A DNA stretch of 64,000 nt from Pseudomonadota bacterium (GCA_023458055.1 JAEXAW010000028.1:34037-98036), one strand, 5' to 3'. Counted from the first letter of the stretch, positions 8,933-18,716 are shown. Translations and numbers: made by a program. Notes: generated by a model from the sequence alone, not told the origin.

Positions 8933-10482
8933 GCTGCTTTGGATACGCGCGATGGTACAGCGCGTTCGGACGCGAGCGCCGCCGCTTCGCCTTCGGTGAG
9001 GCCAGCCGCGATGCTTTCCTGCGCGCCTTCGTCGCCCGCTTCATGATATTCGGCGTCTTCGTTGACGTTCCAGATATTATAAACGCGGGCACCCGCTTCG
9101 ATGTTGCGCACCGTCAGCATCGAGGTCATCATCGCATGGTCCTGATTATTATAACGGTGCATGCCGTTGCGACCGACCATGTGGAGGGTCGGATAGAGGG
9201 TTTCGAGCTCGTTACGCATCGCTTCGACATTGGCCGCATAGCTGTCATCGTAAACCGGATAGGCCTTTTCCTGACGCACCACCGCGCCGCCGACCACATC
9301 TTCAGGCTTGCACAGACCGAGGATCGCCATTTCCTTCTTGGCGAGTTCGATCAGGTCATTGTCGGACGAGGACCACAGGCCGTCGCCTTCGAAACAGAAA
9401 TATTCAAGGCCGACACAGGCGATATCCGGATCGGGCACCATTTCGGGCGACCAGCTGCGGAAATTCTGGACGCGCCCGACCTTGACCTTGCTGTCGTGGA
9501 TATAAATCCAGTTGTCGGGGAACAAATCTTCCGACTTGATCATCAGCGCGACGGTCAAAAAGTCGCGATATTTAAGGTCCATCGCATTGTTGCTGGTCTG
9601 CGGCAGCGGATGGATGCGCGCCGAAAGTTCGCGCATTGGTGCCGAACAGATCACATGCTCCGCATCAATGATAGTGAGTTCGCCGTCTGCATTGGTCGCC
9701 GACAGTTTCCAGCGTCCGGTGCCCTGATCCTGGGTGAGTTGCTTGAAGCTGTGGCCCATCAGCACATGATTGCCCCCCGCAACGACGAAATCGCGCGCGG
9801 CATCCCACATCATACCCGGGCCAAGGCGCGGATAGCGGAAGGTTTCGAGCAAGGTTTTGGTTTCCATGCCGTCATTGGGCTTTTTGTTGAGGCCCAGGCT
9901 GCGCTTCAGGCCGTCCATCACCGCCGCGCCGAGGCTTAGCCCCTTGATGCGCTGCGCCGCCCAGTCGGCCGACATTTCATCGCACGGCATCCCCCACACC
10001 TTCTCGGTATAGGTTTTGAAAAAGATCGAATAAAGCTTGTGGCCGAACTGGTTGACGGTCCAGTCCTCAAAGCTCTTCACCTTTTTGTTGGGGAAAGCCT
10101 TGGCTTTGACATAGCTCGCCATGCACAGGGTCGAGCGCATGATACCGAGATTGAACAGGGCTTCAAACGCGCGCAGCGGGTAGCTGTAGAATTTGCCTTC
10201 ATAATAGATACGGCTCATGCGCGGCCGCTGGATGAAATCGTCAGGCAGGATTTCATTCCACAGATCGACCACTTCCTTCGATTTGGAAAAGAAGCGGTGG
10301 CCGCCAATATCGAATCGGAAGCCGTTAAATTCGACCGTGCGGCTGATCCCCCCGACATAGGTCGGATCCTTTTCGATGACGGTGACCGAATAGCCCTTTT
10401 TGGTCAGCAAATAAGCGGCGGTCAGGCCAGCGGGCCCCGCTCCAATGATCGCTACATCTGCGCGCGTCGGACTCTTGTTCAC
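8929..10482 (-). CDS. FAD-dependent amine-oxidase/UDP-galactopyranose-mutase-like oxidoreductase
   Basis: A 517-residue flavoprotein. The Rossmann motif GAGPAGL lies at residues 14-20, with a downstream acidic residue (VIEKD) and the GGxxR-type second motif VGGISRTVEFNGF. The RFDIGGHRFFSKS and EKVWGMPCDEMS segments place it in the protoporphyrinogen-oxidase/UDP-galactopyranose mutase-like superfamily used in cell-surface sugar pathways. The true substrate is unknown. It starts with GTG at 10482 and heads an operon with GtrA and the GT-C-like protein. The C-terminal 35 residues are polar, Ala/Glu-rich and probably disordered. Confidence 0.85.
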   Translation of the reverse strand: MNKSPTRADVAIIGAGPAGLTAAYLLTKKGYSVTVIEKDPTYVGGISRTVEFNGFRFDIGGHRFFSKSKEVVDLWNEILPDDFIQRPRMSRIYYEGKFYSYPLRAFEALFNLGIMRSTLCMASYVKAKAFPNKKVKSFEDWTVNQFGHKLYSIFFKTYTEKVWGMPCDEMSADWAAQRIKGLSLGAAVMDGLKRSLGLNKKPNDGMETKTLLETFRYPRLGPGMMWDAARDFVVAGGNHVLMGHSFKQLTQDQGTGRWKLSATNADGELTIIDAEHVICSAPMRELSARIHPLPQTSNNAMDLKYRDFLTVALMIKSEDLFPDNWIYIHDSKVKVGRVQNFRSWSPEMVPDPDIACVGLEYFCFEGDGLWSSSDNDLIELAKKEMAILGLCKPEDVVGGAVVRQEKAYPVYDDSYAANVEAMRNELETLYPTLHMVGRNGMHRYNNQDHAMMTSMLTVRNIEAGARVYNIWNVNEDAEYHEAGDEGAQESIAAGLTEGEAAALASERAVPSRVSKAA

Positions 10483-10590
10483 TATTTTGCCCCCTGTGGC
10501 TGAATGTCTTGCATCCTGCCTAGAGGCAAAGCGGATAAGATTTGGTTAATCGGATGTTATATTTTGAAAAATCAACGCACTTGGCAGGAG

Positions 10591-10986
10591 TCAGGCAACC
10601 AGCAGCATCCGCCGACGAATCAGGAAGCTGGCGTGAAAGCTTGCGACCAGCGCAATCACGCGCGCGGCCAAGGGGCTGAACCCGGCACCGGTGAGCAGCG
10701 CGACCATGGCATAAGTAACGGCCAAACCGATCAGCGCCGAGGCAAAGAACATATGCTGTTGGCGTGCGCGCAGCTGGCTGATCGTGGCGGTATGTTCGAC
10801 GAAAACGGTACGGTTGCATAACAAGCCATGAAGCAGAGCGCCGACTGCGTAACTCAAGGCCGCCGCCGGTGCCGCCAGGATTCCGGCCGCCAGCGCAAGC
10901 AGGAAGACCGCGATATCAAGCGCGAAGGCCGCGAGCCCTGCCTGCAAAAAACAAAAACCATTCCACCGTTTGAAGGGACGAATCAT
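10591..10986 (-). CDS. GtrA-family membrane protein (second copy)
   Basis: A 131-residue protein with four predicted membrane helices. It shares the GtrA order of features with the first copy: FALDIAVFLLALAAG, SYAVGALLHGLLCNRTVF and an ending FHASFLIRRRMLLV. It is a paralogue rather than a duplicate, since identity looks low. It lies 108 bases upstream of the FAD oxidoreductase in the same direction and may share its regulation. Function is inferred as lipid-linked sugar translocation. Confidence 0.82.
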   Translation of the reverse strand: MIRPFKRWNGFCFLQAGLAAFALDIAVFLLALAAGILAAPAAALSYAVGALLHGLLCNRTVFVEHTATISQLRARQQHMFFASALIGLAVTYAMVALLTGAGFSPLAARVIALVASFHASFLIRRRMLLVA

Positions 10987-11050
10987 GCCAAACCCCCTGC
11001 CGCTGCGATTTTACGCGACTCGGGACTAGCAAAAGCTAGTTACAGTAAGG

Positions 11051-12622
11051 TTAATGACGGAAGTGGCGCATCCCGGTGAAGACCATCGCCAGCCCCGCTT
11101 CATCCGCTGCTGCAATGACGTCTTCGTCACGGATCGAGCCGCCCGGCTGGATGACCGCCGTCGCGCCCGCTTCCACCGCGGCAAGCAGGCCGTCCGCAAA
11201 GGGGAAAAAAGCGTCGGAAGCCACCGCCGAACCAATGGTGCGCGGCTCCGCCCAGCCGGCCTTGTCGGCGGCATCCTTGGCTTTCCAGGCGGCGATGCGC
11301 GCGCTTTCAAGGCGGTTCATCTGGCCTGCACCAATTCCCGCCGTGCTGCCATCCTTGGCATAGACGATGGCGTTGGATTTGACATGCTTGGCGACCGTCC
11401 AGGCGAACAGGCAGTCGTTTAGCTCCTGAGGGGTGGGTTCGCGCTTGGTGACGGTCTTCAGCATTTCGCGGCTGATCTGGCCATTGTCTCGGCTCTGGAC
11501 GAGATACCCGCCCGCGATGGTCTTGACGTTGAGCCCGCCGCGCGCCGGATCGGGCAGTTCGCCGGTAATCAGCAACCGCAGATTCTTTTTCCTGGCGAAG
11601 ATCGCTTTGGCTTCATCGCTCGCATCGGGCGCGGCGACGACTTCGGTGAAAATCTCGCTCATCGCCTCCGCGGTTTCGGCATCAAGCGGACGGTTGACCG
11701 CGATGATGCCGCCGAACGCGGATACGCTGTCGCTTGCAAGCGCCGCCTGATAGGCTTCGAGCAGAGTGTCGGCACTGGCGACGCCGCAGGGGTTGGCGTG
11801 CTTGACGATCACCACGGTCGGCGGGCCATCACGAAACTCGCTGACCAGCTCCAGCGCTGCATCGGCGTCATTATAATTATTATAGCTGAGCTCTTTGCCC
11901 TGAAGTTGTTCCGCTTGCGCAATCCCGCGCCCATGCGGACCAGCCGGAATATAGAGTGCGGCTTTCTGGTGCGGGTTTTCGCCATAGCGCAGCTCTTCTG
12001 CTTTGTTGGCGGTGAGCGCGAGCACATCGGGGAAAGCCTGTTGCTGGTCGGCAAAGGCGAACCATTGCGAGATCATCGCATCATAAGTCGCGGTTGCACT
12101 ATAGGCTTTGGCCGCAAGCTTGCGGCGCGTCGCAAGGTCGGTCTCGCCGCCCGCGACCAGCGCATAATCCGCCGGATCGGTCACAATCGCAACGCTCGCA
12201 TGGTTTTTGGCGGCGGAGCGCACCATCGACGGGCCGCCAATATCGATATTTTCGATAATCTCGTCGCGCTCGGCCCCGCGCATCACGGTTTGCGCGAACG
12301 GGTAGAGGTTGACGACGACGAGGTCGATGGCGCCGATGTCGTGCGCTTCCATGGCTGCCACATGCTCCGCATTGTCGCGCACCGCGAGGAGGCCGCCATG
12401 GACTTTGGGATGAAGCGTCTTGACCCGCCCATCCATCATTTCGGGAAAGCCGGTGAGGTCGCTAATGTCGCGCACTTGAAGCCCCGCATCGCGCAGCGCC
12501 TTGGCCGTGCCGCCGGTCGAGACCAGTTCGACACCCTTGTCAGCGAGTGCTTTGCCAAGGTCCGCAAGGCCTGTCTTGTCCGACACCGAAAGAAGCGCAC
12601 GCTTGATAATCACCTTTTCCAT
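11051..12622 (-). CDS. purH: Bifunctional AICAR transformylase/IMP cyclohydrolase
   Basis: A 523-residue enzyme for the last two steps of IMP synthesis. The N-terminal MGS-like cyclohydrolase domain is seen in IKRALLSVSDKTGLADLGKAL, ELVSTGGTAKAL and GRVKTLHPKVHGGLL. The transformylase domain has YNNYNDADAALELV, the KHANPCGVA catalytic signature and a C-terminal FFPFADGL with TGMRHFRH at the end. The frame extends 23 codons further upstream, but the ATG at 12622 gives the family-typical MEKVIIKRALLSV start. It follows the heparinase gene in the same direction with 44 bases between. Confidence 0.97.
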   Translation of the reverse strand: MEKVIIKRALLSVSDKTGLADLGKALADKGVELVSTGGTAKALRDAGLQVRDISDLTGFPEMMDGRVKTLHPKVHGGLLAVRDNAEHVAAMEAHDIGAIDLVVVNLYPFAQTVMRGAERDEIIENIDIGGPSMVRSAAKNHASVAIVTDPADYALVAGGETDLATRRKLAAKAYSATATYDAMISQWFAFADQQQAFPDVLALTANKAEELRYGENPHQKAALYIPAGPHGRGIAQAEQLQGKELSYNNYNDADAALELVSEFRDGPPTVVIVKHANPCGVASADTLLEAYQAALASDSVSAFGGIIAVNRPLDAETAEAMSEIFTEVVAAPDASDEAKAIFARKKNLRLLITGELPDPARGGLNVKTIAGGYLVQSRDNGQISREMLKTVTKREPTPQELNDCLFAWTVAKHVKSNAIVYAKDGSTAGIGAGQMNRLESARIAAWKAKDAADKAGWAEPRTIGSAVASDAFFPFADGLLAAVEAGATAVIQPGGSIRDEDVIAAADEAGLAMVFTGMRHFRH

Positions 12623-12666
12623 GAACTTTACCCGATTTCCTTCATTAGAGCGGCAAGGCTTGCGCC

Positions 12667-14424
12667 TCACCCGATATGTTTGACCAGCCATCCGGCGCTA
12701 CAGCCACCCGGCTCCGACGCGCCGGTGATCACGAGCTGTTGGCCTGCGTGCGGGCGGCCATCGCCGTCGACCCACAGGCTGTCTTCCACCCCAAGATCGC
12801 CGCCAGTGCAGCGGAATTGCCAAAGCGAGCCGCTTTCAAGACGGAGGATTGCGCCTTGCCGGTCGGCGGTGAGGCTGACATCGGTTCCCGGCGCGAGGTG
12901 AAAACGCAGCGCAAAGAGTGCACGATCCTTTGCCCGCTTGCGGCTTGCCGGAATGAGCATGTCCTCGCCGCGCAATTCATTGCCGCCGCGCGCAAGGATG
13001 ACCAGACGGCGATGGACAAAACCATGATGCTTCACATAGCCATCATGACTCATTTCAAGGCGACTGCCCTGATCGCTTTCGCGGCGGTCAAGTTCTACCT
13101 CGGTTACGCCCTTGCCGAGCGTTCCGTCAGCCAGAATCGCGGTAGAATTGGTATCGGCAAGCACCAGCGTCGAATGCGCAGCGGTGGTGCGCAAACCTTG
13201 CGCGAGTTCCGGCGGAATATTTGCACCAGCGAGCGCCGCGCCGCCGCAATTGACGAAGATGCGGCTATCCCCATGCGAAAATTCAATGGCCAGCGTCGAG
13301 GCACAGCCTGCTTCGGCGAGGCGGGCGACCGGCGGCGGCGCCGCATCGACGATCAGCACGGCGGCCGCGGCCGTGACGCGCTGATAGCCCCAGTCGCGCG
13401 CCTGTTTTAGCGGCCGGGTGCGAATGCGGCTCGCCTCGACAATCGCCTGCACCTCGGCGGCACCGGTCGCGCCGCTGCCCTGCCAATTGCCAAGCCCGCC
13501 ATCGCCATGCGTTATACCGAGGAGCGCCGGCACCGCCTGTGCCAAGACCTCGCCGATAAAGGCCGGCGGCGTTTCCCTCACCGCTTCATAAGCGCGCTCA
13601 AGCATCGCGAGCGCCATGATCGCATCAAGCTGTGCGGCGGGCGAGCGCGAGATGGTGCCACCATCCGCATAAAAGGCGATAGCCAGCGCCTTTTTAAGCC
13701 CGCTTTCGCCATATATCCGGCGTCGTTCGCCGCCCGGCAACAGAAGCGATGCCGCGATCAGCCCGCACCAGCTCACCAATTGCGGCACGCCCGGCTGTAC
13801 TTTGCCCGCAGTACGGTCGAGGTGACGGGCGGTGCGGGCCAAGCCGTTAAGGACGCTCGACCGTAATACCAGATCATTATGCGACAGAAGAAGCGGCGCG
13901 TGCGCCGTCCAATAGAGGATGCGCCATCCCGCAATATCCGCGCGCCAAGCGGGCTCGGTCACATTTTCCGCATGGACGGAAAGCCATTTGCGCAGCACGC
14001 GTTCGGCTATTGGCGCGGCGCTGGCCCGCGGGGCTGCGGCCGCAAGATCGCGCAGCCAGGCAAAGCTGTGCAGATAATCGGCAAAGGCGGGGGGCGCATC
14101 GAGCGCCGCGAAATCAAGCGATTGTAGCGGTTGTTTGAGCCCGCGAAAGCGGAAATGGCCCGCGCGGATTGCTTGTCCGGCAACGCTATTGCCCGGCACC
14201 GGATCGTGCGGTACGGCCAAGAGCTTCAGCGGGTACCGCCCCTTGAGGTGCAGCTTATGCAGCGGCGTGCGCCAGGTCAGGCGCGTGAAATGGTGGGCGA
14301 TGCGCTCGCCAAGGCTCAGCCCCTTGTCCGGAGACAGGCGGATCAGGCGCTTGCCTTCCTCAACTGCGCCCTCGGGCCCTTCGCCCGGCGTCTGATAATC
14401 CTTATATGAGGGGCCGTCGCTCAT
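12667..14424 (-). CDS. Heparinase II/III family protein
   Basis: A protein of about 585 residues. The N-terminal all-alpha region contains HSFAWLRDLAA and YGESGLKKALAIAFYADGG; the C-terminal beta-rich half contains RIFVNCGGA, AHSTLVLADTNS and HDGYVKHHGFVHRR, which match the heparinase II/III-like domain of alphaproteobacterial proteins next to rpe and purH. Family enzymes are polysaccharide lyases, but this group has no proven substrate and I see no clear signal peptide. A GTG at 14439 would overlap the rpe stop by four bases and add five residues; the ATG at 14424 is preferred without strong ribosome-site evidence. Confidence 0.85.
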   Translation of the reverse strand: MSDGPSYKDYQTPGEGPEGAVEEGKRLIRLSPDKGLSLGERIAHHFTRLTWRTPLHKLHLKGRYPLKLLAVPHDPVPGNSVAGQAIRAGHFRFRGLKQPLQSLDFAALDAPPAFADYLHSFAWLRDLAAAAPRASAAPIAERVLRKWLSVHAENVTEPAWRADIAGWRILYWTAHAPLLLSHNDLVLRSSVLNGLARTARHLDRTAGKVQPGVPQLVSWCGLIAASLLLPGGERRRIYGESGLKKALAIAFYADGGTISRSPAAQLDAIMALAMLERAYEAVRETPPAFIGEVLAQAVPALLGITHGDGGLGNWQGSGATGAAEVQAIVEASRIRTRPLKQARDWGYQRVTAAAAVLIVDAAPPPVARLAEAGCASTLAIEFSHGDSRIFVNCGGAALAGANIPPELAQGLRTTAAHSTLVLADTNSTAILADGTLGKGVTEVELDRRESDQGSRLEMSHDGYVKHHGFVHRRLVILARGGNELRGEDMLIPASRKRAKDRALFALRFHLAPGTDVSLTADRQGAILRLESGSLWQFRCTGGDLGVEDSLWVDGDGRPHAGQQLVITGASEPGGCSAGWLVKHIG

Positions 14425-14435
14425 CCCGCTTGCCG

Positions 14436-15116
14436 TCACACTCCCCGAAGCGTGCGGATATTGGCGGCATAGGCATCAGGCCCGCCGCGAAAGGTTGCGG
14501 TTCCGGCGACCAATGCGGTCGCGCCTGCTGCAATCGCGCGCGGTGCCGTGGTCGCATCAACCCCGCCATCAACTTCAAGCTCGATGGGGCGGCCGGTCCG
14601 GTCAATCAGCGCACGGATGGCTTCGATTTTACGCAACTGGCTGTCGATGAAATGTTGCCCGCCAAAACCCGGGTTGACGCTCATCACCAGGATGAGGTCG
14701 AGATCATCGATCAGATAATCGAGCACATCAACCGGCGTTCCCGGGTTGAGCACCAGCCCCGCTTGTTTGCCGAGCGCCTTGATGCGCTGGATGGTGCGGT
14801 GGGGATGGGGTCCCGCTTCGGGGTGGAAGCTGATAATGTCCGCGCCCGCTTCGGCAAAGGCGTCAAGAAACGGATCGACCGGCTCGATCATCAGATGGAC
14901 ATCGAACGGCTTTTGCGAATGGGGGCGAAGCGCCTTCACCACGCCGGGGCCGATGGTGATATTTGGCACAAAATGCCCGTCCATCACATCGACATGGATC
15001 CAATCGCAACCGGCTTCATCAATGGCTCTTATTTCCTCTCCCAAGCGCGCGAAATCGGCGCTCAGGATCGAGGGTGCAATCTTGACGGAAGCTGGAAAAG
15101 CGCGGGGTTCAACCAT
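14436..15116 (-). CDS. rpe: Ribulose-phosphate 3-epimerase
   Basis: A 226-residue TIM-barrel enzyme interconverting ribulose 5-phosphate and xylulose 5-phosphate. Family motifs are all present: IAPSILSADFARLGEE, DWIHVDVMDGHFVPN (metal and catalytic residues), HLMIEP, ILVMSVNPGFGGQ and ELEVDGGV. The ATG at 15116 has AAGG nine bases upstream and gives the usual length; a longer frame begins 12 codons earlier without support. It is the first gene of the rpe-heparinase-purH run on the minus strand. Confidence 0.97.
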   Translation of the reverse strand: MVEPRAFPASVKIAPSILSADFARLGEEIRAIDEAGCDWIHVDVMDGHFVPNITIGPGVVKALRPHSQKPFDVHLMIEPVDPFLDAFAEAGADIISFHPEAGPHPHRTIQRIKALGKQAGLVLNPGTPVDVLDYLIDDLDLILVMSVNPGFGGQHFIDSQLRKIEAIRALIDRTGRPIELEVDGGVDATTAPRAIAAGATALVAGTATFRGGPDAYAANIRTLRGV

Positions 15117-15204
15117 GTTCAGGCCCTTAGCGATGAAGCGCTTGGGGGGCAAGCGGGAGGGGCGCGCTTTTGCAATCTATCCACAGCTAAATCCGGCTCA
15201 ACCC

Positions 15205-15274
15205 GACTCAGTCCTGTTCGGGTTCGATAGTCCTCGCTGTCCCAAAACGACTCATCGACGAAAAAAAACGATTC
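15205..15274. promoter_or_regulatory. Cluster of three GANTC (CcrM) sites in the rpe/zinc-ribbon intergenic region
   Basis: GACTC at 15205-15209 and 15249-15253 and GATTC at 15270-15274 lie within 70 bases. GANTC is the target of the cell-cycle methylase CcrM in alphaproteobacteria, and site clusters in promoters can link transcription to replication. The last two sit in an imperfect direct repeat (ACGACTCATCGACGA and ACGATTCAGCGACGC). The region separates divergent rpe and the 90-residue gene at 15362. Confidence 0.35.
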
Positions 15275-15361
15275 AGCGACGCAACGAAGTGGGATATATA
15301 TCCGTTTAACAGGGAAGAGGTCGCATGGCCGGGTTGCTGATGAATGTCAGGGAGGTAGCTT

Positions 15362-15634
15362 ATGTCGTCTTTCTATCGCAAGGATGCGAATGTGCGTCAG
15401 GAACGTGATTTCGCCTTTTCACCGCTTTATTATCCGCAGGAAGTGAACCATTGCCCAGGTTGTTCGGGGACGAGCTGGTATCTGGGCCGGTTTTCGGCCG
15501 AATGCGCAAAATGCCACACCGCGCTGCCTTTCGCACAATCGATGCAGCAGTCGATGCGGCCCATCTTCGTGCGCGGCCATGACCGCAAAGCGCCGAAATG
15601 GGGCGGTGATTGGGGCGACGCTGCTTTCGCCTGA
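15362..15634 (+). CDS. Small zinc-ribbon-like protein of unknown function
   Basis: A 90-residue soluble protein with two CxxC knuckles, CPGC (residues 32-35) and CAKC (49-52), separated by 13 residues, which should bind one zinc or iron. A strong GGAGGT ribosome site seven bases upstream fixes the ATG. The tail is basic then Gly/Trp-rich (RKAPKWGGDWGDAAF). I do not recognise a named family. It is convergent with the DUF2339 gene; only 7 bases separate the stops. Confidence 0.75.
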   Translation: MSSFYRKDANVRQERDFAFSPLYYPQEVNHCPGCSGTSWYLGRFSAECAKCHTALPFAQSMQQSMRPIFVRGHDRKAPKWGGDWGDAAFA

Positions 15635-15641
15635 AGGTTAA

Positions 15642-18600
15642 TTAAGCCTGCCCGGGGGCGGCGGGCTTGCTATCGCTGCGCAGCTGGCGGCTGTAGAGCC
15701 AACCGATCCCGATCAGGCTGAAGCCCAGCGCCACGAAGGAGGCGATGCGGATAAGGCCGGTGAGCCCCGACGCATCGAACAGAAACACTTTGCCGACCGC
15801 AACCAGCATCAGCAGCAGCGAGGCAATCCGCCAGTCGCGCGCCTGTTTGCGGATTCCCCACAGGAGGAAACCGATCGCCAGCGCAATCGCGATGATCGAA
15901 CGCAGGATATTTTCCGCTTCGCCGACGGGTGCATAAGCAAACTCGCTGCCGTGGAACGCTTGGGCCAGCGTTGCATAGCTGAACAGGATGATCGCCACGG
16001 CGCGGACCATATCAAGCCCCCGCGCCACACGCGCATCCCACGGCGCGCGCAGCATTGGCATCGCGAGCCGTTCGGTCAGCCATAGCCCTCCAAAAAGCAA
16101 TGCCCATGTCGGGATCAGCATATTGGTGAGCGGAATGGCGCCCACGGCTTGCTGGTCCACCATCGGATTATGGAGCAGCAGCGAATAATAGACGAGATAA
16201 AGCGTCGCGGTGGCGGCGAGACCCAAGGCGATGCGGGCGGCGGCCCGATTGAAGCCTTGGCCGAAACGCCACAAGGCAACGGCAGCGCCAAGCAACAGCG
16301 CCGCCCAGAGCGCGCGCTCGGCCATACCCGTCGCGATGAAATCATCGCCTGCAAGCGCCGCAAATCCATGGCGGTACAGGATGTGGAGTGCGATCACGCC
16401 AACCACGGCAAGCGTGACCGTGGCGATGGTCGCCACCATCGGCTTGATCCGGTAACGTAGCAGCCACAGGCTGACGTTGATCAGCGTCGCGGGCAGCGCG
16501 AGTTGGCGCAGCGTGACGCCGGTCGATGGGAGAGATGCCGCCTCGACAGGCCGACCAACAAGGCTGATTGTCGCGGCTTCAAGCCATGCTGTGAACGGGG
16601 CAATCGCCCACAGACCCGCGATCAATCCACCCATGCCGAACGCTGGCATGGTGCCGGCAACCAGGCCGCTGCCATCGCGCCGGAGGACCAAGGCAGCGAG
16701 CGCGAGCATCAATAGCGGCGCAATCAGCGGCAGAAGGGTCGGCGGGACGGCTTGGGCCAGCGTCCCGTACACAAGGGCCATCGCAATCGCTGCCGCGCTA
16801 TGACGCACGGCGATAAGACGATGGCGCAGCGCGAAGAAAACCGTCATCGCCGCGAGCGCACCCCAGCGCAGCAGGGCTGTGGCAGGAACGGCGGCATTTT
16901 CTCCGGAAAGTCGCGCAAATTCCTCGCCAGCCTGAAGGTCGAACGACAGGAGCAAAAGCGCGGCGATGGCATAACCGACCGCCACCCATGCGGCACTGCC
17001 ATCATCGGTGCGGTTGGCCAGTTCAAGCAGCGCAACCGCGATTACTGCGGCGGCGACGGGCACTGCCCACAAGGGCCATGCGCAATAAGCGGCGATCAGC
17101 GCGCTCCATCCGGCCACCGCAGCGAGCAGCGCCAATCGCGCACCGGACTGCTTAGCATTACTGGCCGCGCGCAATCCCGCCCATCCTGTGAGGACGGGAA
17201 TCAGGGTAAAGAGCATCACCGCCAGACTGGTCAAAGCCAGCGGGAAATTGGGATGCTCGAACGAAAAGCCCGTTGCCTTCCAGCCCACCGCCCCGATGGC
17301 GAGACCCATTCCCGCCCATTGTGCGGCGGGCCAGTCGGGCTCATCGCTCCACACGCGCGGGAATAGCGGGACGGCATGGATGAGCAGCAGCAAGCTCCCG
17401 ACAATGAAAAGGCCGACCGGCGTTGCTCCCGGCCATACCAGCAACAGCAGCACGGACAATATCAGGCTCGTCGCCTGCGCGAGCGCAAAGGCGCGGCGGT
17501 CTTGCGGGAAATGCCGCGCGAGCCACTGGATCGCGAGCGCAATCATGATGAACAGCGACCAGTGGAGCGGGGTAAAACCGCCCGATGCGACCAGTAACGC
17601 GAGTTGGGCCGCACCGACTGCGGCGGCCGCGACGCGCATGATCGCCTGACGCGGACCATCAAATCCGAGCAGCGGGAGGGCAATCGCCAGGATCATCACC
17701 AATCCGCCCAGCGCGACCGAATTAAGCGGGTCAAGCTCGGACGTGGCGATCAGGATCAGGCTCCACACCCCGCCGCCGACCAGGGCGGTCAAGCCCATCC
17801 ACATCCATTTCTGGCGGCGCGATATGGCGGCGAGCCCGCCAATCGTCAGCGCAAGATAGGCCGCGAGAAGCGGCACATTGGGCTGCATCGATCCGACCAG
17901 CGCGGGCGTGGCAAGCCCGCCAGTCAGCCCCAGCAAGGCACTCGGCGCGCCGAAACGCAGCGAGAGACCGAGCGCGGCTGCGGTAATCACGGCCATCGCA
18001 AGGAAAGCGGCTATCGGCCCGATCAGTCCATAGCCATTATGCGCCATCAATATGGTGGCATAGAGCGTCGCGATCCCAGCACCGGAAAGCGCCTGACGCA
18101 CGCGCGGATCTTTGACCAGCTCTTCCTTGCGATAAATGGCTTCCGCGCCTGCGATAAGGCCGGTGCCAAAGAGCAGCCCACCCATAATCCGCGCCGATGG
18201 GGTCAACAGCCCGGCATCAATCGCATATTTGACGATGAGGACGCCCGCCACCGCGAGCGTGATCCCGCCCGCCCAGATCGGGAGCTGACGCCCGAATATA
18301 TCTTCGAAACTGAAGGAGAAGCCACGCTTTTCCGGTGTCTGCGTGTCGGGGGCCGGCGCGACCGGCGGTGATTGGGTGATAGCCCCCGCGCTGGCAGCGG
18401 CAGCGGCGACGGCGACAGCAGGTGCGCGCTGCGTCTGCGCGGTCATTCGGCCATAAGCAGTGCGGAGGCCATCGAGCACGCTATCATCGGGCAGGCCAAG
18501 CGGCGCAGCATCGACCCGCTTGGGTTCGGACAAAGGTTCCGCGACGCCGACCGCTTGCGCATCATCCGCAGCCGCCTTACCCCCGGCCTCGCGCTCCGGC

Positions 18601-18716
18601 GGATGGGTGAGAGAAGACAGCGCGCCAAGACGCTGTTCAAGGCGGCGAAGCTTCTGGCGCTGGTCGATAACCATCACGAACAGCACAGCGATCGCAAGCG
18701 TCAGAAGAAATTCCAT
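15642..18716 (-). CDS. DUF2339 giant polytopic membrane protein
   Basis: A 1024-residue protein. One N-terminal helix (residues 1-17) leads into a short basic coiled-coil (DQRQKLRRLEQRLGALSSL), then about 100 residues of low-complexity linker. RGFSFSFEDIFGRQLPIWAGGITLAVAGVLIVKYAI opens the DUF2339 membrane domain, and more than twenty hydrophobic segments follow to the end. This is the full DUF2339 arrangement. The family is widespread in alphaproteobacteria and of unknown function; it is probably an inner-membrane transporter or scaffold. It is divergent from the VIT-domain gene. Confidence 0.9.
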   Translation of the reverse strand: MEFLLTLAIAVLFVMVIDQRQKLRRLEQRLGALSSLTHPPEREAGGKAAADDAQAVGVAEPLSEPKRVDAAPLGLPDDSVLDGLRTAYGRMTAQTQRAPAVAVAAAAASAGAITQSPPVAPAPDTQTPEKRGFSFSFEDIFGRQLPIWAGGITLAVAGVLIVKYAIDAGLLTPSARIMGGLLFGTGLIAGAEAIYRKEELVKDPRVRQALSGAGIATLYATILMAHNGYGLIGPIAAFLAMAVITAAALGLSLRFGAPSALLGLTGGLATPALVGSMQPNVPLLAAYLALTIGGLAAISRRQKWMWMGLTALVGGGVWSLILIATSELDPLNSVALGGLVMILAIALPLLGFDGPRQAIMRVAAAAVGAAQLALLVASGGFTPLHWSLFIMIALAIQWLARHFPQDRRAFALAQATSLILSVLLLLVWPGATPVGLFIVGSLLLLIHAVPLFPRVWSDEPDWPAAQWAGMGLAIGAVGWKATGFSFEHPNFPLALTSLAVMLFTLIPVLTGWAGLRAASNAKQSGARLALLAAVAGWSALIAAYCAWPLWAVPVAAAVIAVALLELANRTDDGSAAWVAVGYAIAALLLLSFDLQAGEEFARLSGENAAVPATALLRWGALAAMTVFFALRHRLIAVRHSAAAIAMALVYGTLAQAVPPTLLPLIAPLLMLALAALVLRRDGSGLVAGTMPAFGMGGLIAGLWAIAPFTAWLEAATISLVGRPVEAASLPSTGVTLRQLALPATLINVSLWLLRYRIKPMVATIATVTLAVVGVIALHILYRHGFAALAGDDFIATGMAERALWAALLLGAAVALWRFGQGFNRAAARIALGLAATATLYLVYYSLLLHNPMVDQQAVGAIPLTNMLIPTWALLFGGLWLTERLAMPMLRAPWDARVARGLDMVRAVAIILFSYATLAQAFHGSEFAYAPVGEAENILRSIIAIALAIGFLLWGIRKQARDWRIASLLLMLVAVGKVFLFDASGLTGLIRIASFVALGFSLIGIGWLYSRQLRSDSKPAAPGQA

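Noticed and set aside
15177..15185. CTATCCACA, one mismatch from a DnaA box
   Set aside because: Single isolated site with no AT-rich unwinding region or further boxes; not evidence of an origin.
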